A stretch of DNA of 8,847 nucleotides from Caulobacteraceae bacterium (GTDB taxonomy: Bacteria; Pseudomonadota; Alphaproteobacteria; Caulobacterales; Caulobacteraceae): assembly GCA_020852035.1 (NCBI GenBank), contig JADZBR010000335.1:1-8847 (forward strand). The letters run 5' to 3'. Of this stretch, positions 1 through 4,825 are shown piece after piece. The translations under genes were made by a program, and so were the position numbers. The notes under the pieces were generated by a model, which saw only the letters and a list, made by a program, of their open reading frames with translations, ran no database searches and was not told where the DNA came from. The first letter of the stretch is position 1, and each line of letters starts with the position of its first letter.

Positions 1-80
1 CGGTGCGCTTCATGTGCTCCTGGGCGACGACGGCCGAGGCGGTGGACGAGCTGGGGGAAGCGCTGAAGCGGGTTTCGTGA
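1..80 (+). CDS. 3' end of a threonine aldolase-like gene (partial)
   Basis: The frame starting at base 3 is open from the window edge to a TGA at 78-80 and gives 25 residues, beginning VRFMCSWATTAEAVDELGEA and ending LKRVS. The pattern R-F/L-x-x-S-W-A-T-T followed by an acidic helix resembles the extreme C-terminus of low-specificity L-threonine aldolases, PLP enzymes that cleave threonine or allo-threonine to glycine and acetaldehyde. That is pattern recognition on a very short stretch and none of the PLP-binding region is visible. The gene ends 14 nt before the start chosen for the next CDS, so the following cassette could be read through from it or sit directly behind it. Confidence 0.5.
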   Translation, partial: VRFMCSWATTAEAVDELGEALKRVS

Positions 81-84
81 TATG

Positions 85-103
85 GTCGTGCATTATGCAC
101 GAC
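85..103. promoter_or_regulatory. Perfect 9+1+9 inverted repeat over the antitoxin start codon
   Basis: GTCGTGCAT-T-ATGCACGAC is a perfect dyad with one central base. The right arm begins with the ATG (95-97) of the DUF433 gene, so the start codon is inside the symmetry. Two readings are possible. It may be an operator bound by the antitoxin or the antitoxin-toxin complex, since autoregulation is usual for type II TA modules. Alternatively, it may be an mRNA hairpin that hides the start codon. No good Shine-Dalgarno sequence precedes the ATG. The symmetry is seen directly; the regulatory role is inferred. Confidence 0.6.
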
Positions 104-316
104 AGAATTGAGCGCAACCCCGCCGTCATGGTCGGAAAACCCGTGATCAAGGGCACCCGCCTCACGGTCGAACTGATTCTTCGGGAGTGCGCACGCGGGG
201 CGAGCTTCGCCGAGATCATCGACAGCTATCCCCGCCTCACCGAAGAGGACATCCGGGCGGCTCTCGAGTACGCGGCCGACTACCTGCGCCAAGGCGCGCT
301 CGCCGCTGCCGAATAA
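95..316 (+). CDS. DUF433 family antitoxin-like protein
   Basis: This 73-residue protein has the DUF433 (COG2442) signature: NPAVMVGKPVIKGTRLTVEL near residues 8-27, then a helical segment with YPRLTEEDIRAAL around 45-57 and the family-typical YAADYL ending. DUF433 proteins are small helix-turn-helix-like proteins, often encoded just before a DUF5615 PIN-like protein and predicted to be antitoxins. The open frame extends upstream to a GTG at 14, but that part overlaps the preceding gene and is Gly/Ala/Arg-rich noise. Family members begin close to the HDRI...NP motif, so the ATG at 95 is preferred. There is no clear Shine-Dalgarno sequence. The stop codon abuts the GTG of the toxin-like gene, so the two are probably one transcript. 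DNA binding and neutralisation of the partner are inferred from the family. Confidence 0.85.
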   Translation: MHDRIERNPAVMVGKPVIKGTRLTVELILRECARGASFAEIIDSYPRLTEEDIRAALEYAADYLRQGALAAAE

Positions 317-670
317 GTGCGCTTCCTCGCCGACGAATGCTGCCCCCGCCAGGTGATCGAGGCCGTCGAAGGCTTGGGTCACGACCTGCGGCGAGCCGTC
401 GTGACGCACGCGACGGCGCCCGATCTGGCCTTGGCCGAACTGGCGGCGGACGATGACCGGATTATTCTCACGGAAGACTACGACTTCGGCGAGATCGTCG
501 TTCGCCTCGGCGTGAAGGTGCCAGGCGTCCTGATCATCGGCTATGGCGATCGAGATCCCGACGAGCGGGCCCGCCTGACCGCGGACCTGATTGTGGGGAT
601 GGGCGAAGGATTGCTCGGCCATCTTACGATCCTCGACCGGCGTCGCACGCCACGTCGTCGATCCATCTGA
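317..670 (+). CDS. DUF5615 PIN-like protein, putative toxin nuclease
   Basis: The 117-residue product starts MRFLADECCPR and continues with HDL and RIILTEDYDFGEIV, which is the DUF5615 (COG4634, Mut7-C-like PIN) pattern. Candidate metal-binding acids are D6 and E7 in the first strand, then E53, D54 and D56 in the TEDYDFGE motif. PIN-fold toxins are usually Mg2+-dependent ribonucleases, but for DUF5615 this is a prediction. The GTG start follows the antitoxin TAA with no gap, and no Shine-Dalgarno sequence is visible inside the end of the antitoxin gene. Translation is therefore likely coupled, which would keep toxin output tied to antitoxin output. The C-terminus, after LTILD, is a short Arg-rich tail. 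The cassette looks somewhat less GC-rich than the aro genes, in line with mobility, but no mobile-element borders are seen. Confidence 0.85.
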   Translation: MRFLADECCPRQVIEAVEGLGHDLRRAVVTHATAPDLALAELAADDDRIILTEDYDFGEIVVRLGVKVPGVLIIGYGDRDPDERARLTADLIVGMGEGLLGHLTILDRRRTPRRRSI

Positions 671-680
671 TAGTCGCCGG

Positions 681-696
681 GCCGCAACCCTGCGGC
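681..696 (+). repeat. Small perfect hairpin downstream of the TA cassette
   Basis: GCCGCA-accc-TGCGGC forms a 6-bp stem with a 4-base loop, starting 10 nt after the toxin stop. An alternative pairing uses 674-679 with 693-698. There is no T-run after it, so a classic intrinsic terminator is not supported. It could pause polymerase or protect the 3' end of the TA transcript. Confidence 0.35.
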
Positions 697-713
697 GATC
701 CGCCCGCGGCGAA

Positions 714-733
714 TTAAGGCAAGCTTAGCCTTA
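714..733. promoter_or_regulatory. CtrA-like half-site pair embedded in a 6+7+6 inverted repeat
   Basis: TTAA at 714-717 and TTAG at 725-728 are separated by exactly 7 bases, seven of eight matches to the TTAA-N7-TTAA box of the Caulobacter cell-cycle regulator CtrA. The same bases lie in the dyad TAAGGC (715-720), AAGCTTA spacer, GCCTTA (728-733). It lies 17 nt upstream of the first candidate start of the pentapeptide gene. This is an AT-richer island in GC-rich DNA. CtrA binding is speculative because one near-match arises easily by chance. Confidence 0.3.
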
Positions 734-735
734 TC

Positions 736-762
736 GCGTCATCGGTGACGTATGCGTCATCG
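736..762. repeat. Three alternating CGTCAYCG copies upstream of or over the pentapeptide gene start
   Basis: GCGTCATCG occurs at 736-744 and again at 754-762. Between them, 743-750 read on the minus strand is CGTCACCG. The 5-base cores are thus CGTCA, TGACG and CGTCA, each separated by exactly 4 bases. Two copies in direct and one in inverted orientation with fixed spacing is the usual look of an operator for a dimeric regulator. The cluster covers the first candidate start (GTG at 745). If it is an operator, the downstream GTG at 778 becomes the likelier start. Confidence 0.4.
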
Positions 763-1866
763 AGAGCACCTCAAGCTGTGAGCCAGTCCGCCGCCGTCCC
801 CGCCGACCACAGCGGGATCGAGCCCTTCCTCGAAGCCCACGAGCGGATGCTGCGCGGCGAAAAGGGCATGCAGGCCATGCTGCAGCGGATGAACCTCGCC
901 GGCATCGACCTCTCCGAACGCAACCTCTCGCGCGCCGATTTCACCGGCGCTAACCTGAAGGGCGCGCGCCTGGCCCTCACCCAGCTGGAGCGCGCCAAGT
1001 TCTACGGCGCCGATCTCTCCCACGTGGACGCCCGCGCCGCCAACCTGCGCTATGCCGACCTGCGCGGCGCCGACCTCGACGGCGCCGACCTCAAGCTCGC
1101 CCGGCTCGACGGCGCGGACCTGCGCGAGGCCGTGCTGGCCGCCGGCGCGGCCGCCGAGGGCGCCCAGCTCAGCGGCGCCTCGCTGAACGATGTCGACCTG
1201 TCGCGCATCGCCGCCGCCGGCGTCGACTTCAGCGACACCGCCATGCGCCGGGTGCGCCTGACCGGCGCCAACCTGAAGGGGGCCAACCTCTGCGGAGCGA
1301 TCCTGCACGACGCCGACATCAAGGGCGCCAAGCTCGACGGCGTGCGGCTGGACGGCGCGGTGCTGACCGGCGTGCGCCGCGAGGATCTCGGCATCGACCC
1401 CGCCCGTCTGGTCGGCTGCGTGCTCGACCCCTCCGCCGAGGCGATGGCCCGCGCGCCGGCCCTGCGCGAACTGGTCGGCGCCGTCCAGGCCTGGATCCAC
1501 ACCGGCGGCCGCGAAGGCGCCGCGCCGCATTTCGACAAGGCCGATCTGCGGCCGCTGGCGGGCGAACTCGCCGGCCTGAAGCTCACCGCGCTGTCCGCGC
1601 GGGGCGTCATCGCCATCGGCGTCGACTTCTCCGGCTGCGAGCTGCAGGGCGCCAACTTCGACGACGCCGACCTGCGCGAGGCCGATTTCACCGGCGCGGA
1701 CCTGCGCGGCGCCAGCTTCCGCCGGGCCAAGCTCTCCCACGCCTCGTTCAACCGGGCCGACATGCGCGCCCTGGAGATGCGCAGCGGCGGCGTGCGCGTG
1801 ACCGATCTGTCCGGCGCCGTCATGACCAACGCCAGCTTCACCGGCGCCCGCACGGCGCAGCTTTAA
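745..1866 (+). CDS. Pentapeptide-repeat protein with two repeat blocks
   Basis: The frame gives 373 residues from GTG 745, or 362 from the in-frame GTG at 778; neither has a strong Shine-Dalgarno sequence, so the start is uncertain. After an N-terminal helical stretch (FLEAHERMLRGEKGMQAM, about 28-45) come A(D/N)LxG-type pentapeptide repeats at about residues 49-212. Residues 213-265 break the pattern and look helical, including LRELVGAVQAWI. A second repeat block follows at about 290-370. Such repeats fold as right-handed quadrilateral beta-helices. Some family members (Qnr, MfpA) imitate DNA and bind gyrase, but many have no known role, and nothing here shows gyrase binding. There is no signal peptide or membrane segment, so it is probably cytoplasmic. 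The product is unnamed and its substrate or partner cannot be told. Confidence 0.9.
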   Translation: MTYASSRAPQAVSQSAAVPADHSGIEPFLEAHERMLRGEKGMQAMLQRMNLAGIDLSERNLSRADFTGANLKGARLALTQLERAKFYGADLSHVDARAANLRYADLRGADLDGADLKLARLDGADLREAVLAAGAAAEGAQLSGASLNDVDLSRIAAAGVDFSDTAMRRVRLTGANLKGANLCGAILHDADIKGAKLDGVRLDGAVLTGVRREDLGIDPARLVGCVLDPSAEAMARAPALRELVGAVQAWIHTGGREGAAPHFDKADLRPLAGELAGLKLTALSARGVIAIGVDFSGCELQGANFDDADLREADFTGADLRGASFRRAKLSHASFNRADMRALEMRSGGVRVTDLSGAVMTNASFTGARTAQL

Positions 1867-1917
1867 GGTCGAGCTCCGCTGTAGTATTCTCCCGCGGTCA
1901 CGAGGCGGGGGCCGATC

Positions 1918-2679
1918 ATGGTGGCGACGACGGTAAGCGTAGGCGCGGCGCGCGCGGCGCGGCCCAGGTTTTACGTCTGGATGGCGGCGGCGTTCGTCCT
2001 GATCGCCTTCGGCGGCTTCATCCCAACCTACTGGGCGAAGATGGCGACCGGCAGTTTCACCGGCGCGCCGATCCTGCACATCCACGGCGCGCTGTTCTTC
2101 AGCTGGACCCTGTTCTTCCTTTTCCAGAGCTGGCAGGTCGCGGCCGGTCGGGTGCTCAACCACCGCAACTGGGGCATGGCCGGCATCTCGCTGGCGACCG
2201 CGATGGGCATCACGGTCATTCTGGCGGCGATCAACTCGATCAACGTCGCCGAGGCCATAGGCATGGGCGACGCGGCGCGAAGGTTCTCGGTCGTTTCGCT
2301 GTCGGCCCTGGTGGTCTTCGCCGGGCTCTTTGGCCTGGCCATCGCCCAGTCGAACAAGCCGGAGGTCCACAAGCGGCTGATGATCCTGGCCAGCGTGCCG
2401 CTGGCCCAGGCGGCGACCGCCCGCATCTTCCAGGTGGCGATGACTCCGCCCGGCGCCGTCGGCCCGCCGCCGGTGTTCGTCTCCCTGCCGCCGGGGCTGG
2501 TGGTCGACCTGCTGATCGTCGCGGCGATGATCTACGACTGGCGCACACGGGGTCGCCCGCACCCGGTCTATCTGATCGGCGGCGCCGTCATCCTGGCCGT
2601 GCAGCTGCTGGTCATTCCGGTCAGCGGGACGCCGGCCTGGATGTCCATCGCCCGCGGGGTCGAGGGCCTGACGGGCTAA
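1918..2679 (+). CDS. Multi-pass membrane protein of unknown function with conserved-looking histidines
   Basis: The 253-residue product has about seven hydrophobic segments, near residues 19-39, 53-72, 85-107, 123-143, 153-171, 192-207 and 217-237. Histidines sit in motif-like settings: LHIHG (H54, H56), NHRNWG (H82), VHKRLM (H151) and RPHPVY (H215). The arrangement of HxHG, a following helix and an HR-x-x-G turn recalls small cytochrome-b561/DUF2306-like membrane proteins, where histidines may hold haem, but I cannot assign the family firmly. The ATG at 1918 is preceded by a weak purine stretch (GAGGCGGGGG, 1902-1911). It starts 51 nt after the pentapeptide gene, so co-transcription is possible. 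Its TAA overlaps the stop codon of the convergent accA. Confidence 0.8.
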   Translation: MVATTVSVGAARAARPRFYVWMAAAFVLIAFGGFIPTYWAKMATGSFTGAPILHIHGALFFSWTLFFLFQSWQVAAGRVLNHRNWGMAGISLATAMGITVILAAINSINVAEAIGMGDAARRFSVVSLSALVVFAGLFGLAIAQSNKPEVHKRLMILASVPLAQAATARIFQVAMTPPGAVGPPPVFVSLPPGLVVDLLIVAAMIYDWRTRGRPHPVYLIGGAVILAVQLLVIPVSGTPAWMSIARGVEGLTG

Positions 2680-3629
2680 GCCCGCCCGATGGCGTAGAAC
2701 CGCTCGGCCCGCTGGCGCTTCACCTCTTCGCGGGAGAGCGGCAGCAGGGCGTTCAACTCCACCTCGACGGCGTCGCCCACCGCCGCGATGGCCGCCTCGG
2801 GATCGGAGTGCGCCCCGCCCGGGGGCTCGGGGATGATGCGGTCGACGACCCTGGTCTGGATCAGGTCCTGGGCGGTGATCTTCATCGCCCTGGCGGCGTC
2901 CTGCGGCGTGCGCGCGCCGCGCCAGAGGATCGAGTTGCAGCCCTCCGGCGAGATCACCGAATAGATGGCGTGCTCCTGGATCAGCACCTTGTTGGCCGCC
3001 GCGATGCCGATGGCGCCGCCGCTCATCCCCTCGCCGGTGATGGTGCAGACCATCGGCGTCGCCAGCGTCAGGCAGCGCTCGGTGGAGCGGGCGATGGCCT
3101 CGGCGATGCCGCGCTCCTCGCCGCCGACGCCCGGATAGGCGCCGCCGGTGTCGACGAAGGACAGCACCGGCAGGTCGAACTGCTCGGCCAGGTCCATCAG
3201 CCGGATCGCCTTGCGGTAGCCCTCCGGCCGGGCGGCGCCGAAGTTGTGCTTGATGCGGCTGGCGGTGTCGGCGCCCTTCTCGTGGCCGATGACCACCACG
3301 GGCACGCCGCGGAAGCGGCCGAGGCCGCCCATCAGCGCCTGGTCGTCGGCGTATTTGCGGTCGCCGCGCAGCTCCTGGAAGTCCTCGATCAGCGCTTCGA
3401 CATAGTCGACGAAGTGCGGTCGCTCGGGATGGCGCGCGACCTGGGTCTTCTGCCAGGCGTCGAGGTTGGCGTAGGCTTCGCGGCGCGCGTCGGCGACCCG
3501 CAGGCGCAGCGCCTCGATCTCGTCCTCCATGCCGTCCTGGCCGGCCTTCTCGGAGAGCTTGGACAGCTCCTCGATCTTGCCTTCCAGCTCGGCGATCGGT
3601 CGCTCGAACTCGAGGTAGTGGACGGCCAT
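2676..3629 (-). CDS. accA: Acetyl-CoA carboxylase carboxyltransferase subunit alpha
   Basis: AccA joins AccD to form the carboxyltransferase that moves CO2 from biotinyl-BCCP to acetyl-CoA, giving malonyl-CoA for fatty-acid synthesis in the cytoplasm. The 317-residue length is close to E. coli AccA (319). An N-terminal coiled-coil-like stretch (about 10-50) precedes the crotonase-type core. The core carries DTGGAYPGVGGEERG (160-174), GEGMSGGAIGIA (199-210) and YSVISPEGCNSILW (223-236), the acyl-CoA and biotin-site loops of the family. GEGMSGG replaces the GEGGSGG of E. coli, as I recall for alphaproteobacteria. The ATG at 3629 is preceded by AGGAG (plus-strand 3634-3638) with a short 4-nt spacer. 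The gene is monocistronic as far as seen; its TAG overlaps the stop of the convergent membrane-protein gene by four bases. Confidence 0.97.
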   Translation of the reverse strand: MAVHYLEFERPIAELEGKIEELSKLSEKAGQDGMEDEIEALRLRVADARREAYANLDAWQKTQVARHPERPHFVDYVEALIEDFQELRGDRKYADDQALMGGLGRFRGVPVVVIGHEKGADTASRIKHNFGAARPEGYRKAIRLMDLAEQFDLPVLSFVDTGGAYPGVGGEERGIAEAIARSTERCLTLATPMVCTITGEGMSGGAIGIAAANKVLIQEHAIYSVISPEGCNSILWRGARTPQDAARAMKITAQDLIQTRVVDRIIPEPPGGAHSDPEAAIAAVGDAVEVELNALLPLSREEVKRQRAERFYAIGRA

Positions 3630-3826
3630 GAGGCTCCTGACGTCGCCGGTTCGCGAAGCGGCGGAAACTAGAGTGCGTTAGGCCGAAGTGGAAGCCGGTT
3701 CCGCCGGCTAACCTGCTCCACCCCCGAATCGGCGGCGGCCAGATCAGGATGCGCGAGCGCACGTGCCGGGCTCCACCGGCTCCCCCGGCAGGCGATCAAG
3801 CTTGACCGTGCAACCCGATTGGGGAC

Positions 3827-3849
3827 TTCCTCGTTATCGCCACGAGGAA
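3827..3849 (+). promoter_or_regulatory. 7+9+7 inverted repeat in the leader of the glycine-zipper gene
   Basis: TTCCTCG (3827-3833) and CGAGGAA (3843-3849) are perfect arms around the 9-base loop TTATCGCCA. The element lies 65 nt upstream of the ATG. It could be an operator or a 5'-UTR hairpin affecting mRNA stability; the sequence does not decide which. Confidence 0.35.
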
Positions 3850-3899
3850 ACGCCAAGCTTTCGGAAGGGAGAGCTGATCGCGCGCGCGTTCCGGACGCT

Positions 3900-3904
3900 A
3901 GGAG
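3900..3904 (+). promoter_or_regulatory. Shine-Dalgarno fixing the start of the glycine-zipper gene
   Basis: AGGAG ends 10 nt before the ATG at 3915. Together with the signal peptide that begins at that ATG, it rules out the longer reading of the same frame from 3819. Confidence 0.7.
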
Positions 3905-3914
3905 AAAGCCGACC

Positions 3915-4682
3915 ATGACTTCGACCCCCGTCAAGACCGCGCTGATCGCAGCCCTCGCCGCTTCGACCGCCGGGCCTGCCTTCGCGCAGTATCAGCCGAC
4001 CGAGCAGTACCAACGCGACCTCGACCGCTACGAGCGCCAGCGCGGCGACTACGAACGCGCCCGCGACCGCTACGACGACCGCCGCGACAGCTACGAAGAT
4101 GCCCGCGCCGACTACGACCGGCGTCGCAGCGACTACGAACGCGCCCGCGCCGACTACGACCGCCGCTACGGCTACGGGTCCTACGCCCGCCGCTACGGTC
4201 CCGCGCCGACGTGGGATTCCCGCGGCTGGGGCACAAGCGACCCCTATTCCCGCGGCGACTATCGCGACCGCGACTACGCCTATGACGATCCCTGCGATGA
4301 CCGCCGCCAGGGCAACACCGTGGCCGGCGGCCTGATCGGCGCCATCGCCGGCGCGGCGCTCGGCTCCAATGTCGCGGCCAGCGGCGCGCGGACCGAAGGG
4401 GCGGTGCTGGGCGCCCTGGTCGGCGGCGGCATCGGGGCGGCGATCGGCAATTCGTCGGCCAAGTGCGACGACAACGGCCACTACTGGACCTACAACGACA
4501 CCATCCCCTACCGGGAAGGCAGCTACTACCGGAACCGGAACTCGGGCCGCTATGGCTACAGCTACTACAACCGCCAGCGCTGCCGCCTGGCCGCCGCGCC
4601 CAGCGACTGGGGCGGCCGGACGGAATACCGCTACGTCCGCGTCTGCCCCGACCGCCAGGGCCGCTACCGCATCACGTCGTAA
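3915..4682 (+). CDS. Secreted glycine-zipper protein with tyrosine heptad repeats
   Basis: The 255-residue product starts with a signal peptide (MTSTPVKTALIAALAAS, then PAFA), with likely cleavage after A24. Tyrosines at 32, 39, 46, 53, 60, 67, 74 and 81 are spaced by exactly seven residues. They lie within charged units such as YERARAD and YDRRRSD, which would form a long, highly charged helix. A Tyr/Gly/Arg-rich stretch (85-125) leads to a glycine zipper (GGLIGAIAGAALG at 138-150, GALVGGGIGAAIG at 166-178), as in the Rick_17kDa_Anti/2TM family of surface or outer-membrane proteins. Four cysteines (C127, C184 and one each in RQRCRL and VRVCPD) could form disulfides in the periplasm. There is no lipobox cysteine after the signal peptide, so it is not an obvious lipoprotein. 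A structural role in the envelope is inferred; the exact function is unknown. Confidence 0.85.
   Translation: MTSTPVKTALIAALAASTAGPAFAQYQPTEQYQRDLDRYERQRGDYERARDRYDDRRDSYEDARADYDRRRSDYERARADYDRRYGYGSYARRYGPAPTWDSRGWGTSDPYSRGDYRDRDYAYDDPCDDRRQGNTVAGGLIGAIAGAALGSNVAASGARTEGAVLGALVGGGIGAAIGNSSAKCDDNGHYWTYNDTIPYREGSYYRNRNSGRYGYSYYNRQRCRLAAAPSDWGGRTEYRYVRVCPDRQGRYRITS
4008..4175 (+). repeat. Eight 21-bp in-frame units encoding the Tyr heptads
   Basis: Each unit begins with a TAC (or TAT-class) Tyr codon and encodes seven residues, Tyr plus acidic and Arg residues. The units at 4050-4070 and 4134-4154 share the first 15 bases exactly. The repeat is degenerate overall, so it has diverged since duplication but could still change in copy number by slippage or recombination. 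Confidence 0.7.
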
Positions 4683-4690
4683 GCGGTGCG

Positions 4691-4822
4691 CCTCCCTCCC
4701 CCTCCGTGGGGAGGGACAGGCCGCGCCGGCGGCCAGGATGGGGGTGCCGCTGACTCTCAGCAAGGACCCCACCCGTCTCGCCGCTTCCGCGGCGATCCGC
4801 CCTCCCCATAAAGGGGAGGGAG
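4691..4822. repeat. Multi-hairpin GC-rich intergenic repeat (REP-like), possible bidirectional terminator
   Basis: This block of about 130 bases folds as a chain of perfect stems. They are TCCCTCCCC/GGGGAGGGA (4693-4716), GGCCGC/GCGGCC (4719-4734), TCGCCGC/GCGGCGA (4778-4795) and CCCTCCCC/GGGGAGGG (4800-4820). The terminal stems share the same arm sequence, and a GGGGT/ACCCC pair brackets the centre, so the whole element is itself an imperfect palindrome. Repeats of this CCTCCCC...GGGGAGG form with a 'GGATGGGGGT' inner part are, from memory, frequent between genes in Caulobacterales. It sits between two convergent genes, starting 8 nt after one stop and ending 3 nt from the other. That fits transcription termination on both strands, although T-runs are absent. 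Confidence 0.7.
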
Positions 4823-4825
4823 ACC

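Larger units (their letters stand above)
3630..3914. other. Divergent intergenic region between accA and the glycine-zipper gene
   Basis: These 285 bases must hold the accA promoter (minus strand) and the promoter and leader of the glycine-zipper gene. Visible elements are the accA Shine-Dalgarno (3634-3638), a 6+5+6 inverted repeat (AGCCGG/CCGGCT, 3693-3709), a 10-bp palindrome TCAAGCTTGA (3796-3805) and a 7+9+7 stem-loop (3827-3849). A TTGACC at 3802-3807 resembles a -35 element, but no convincing -10 lies at the right distance. No ORF here looks coding. Confidence 0.5.

Noticed and set aside
14..94. Longer N-terminus for the DUF433 protein from the GTG at 14
   Set aside because: It overlaps the end of the preceding gene and adds Gly/Ala-rich residues not seen in the family; the ATG at 95 begins at the conserved start.
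757..3762. A 1001-codon open frame on the minus strand spanning the pentapeptide gene, the membrane protein gene and accA
   Set aside because: It is in a different frame from accA, is of low-complexity Arg/Gly/Ala composition, and runs antisense to well-supported genes. High GC content removes stop codons in such shadow frames.
4008..4175. Regular 21-bp units considered as a CRISPR or tandem DNA repeat array
   Set aside because: The units are in-frame coding heptads with no spacers and diverge at the DNA level; a protein repeat explains them.
4691..4822. Possible structured small RNA gene between the glycine-zipper gene and xerD
   Set aside because: The hairpins are of a general intergenic-repeat type and no promoter is visible; a repeat or terminator explains them more simply.
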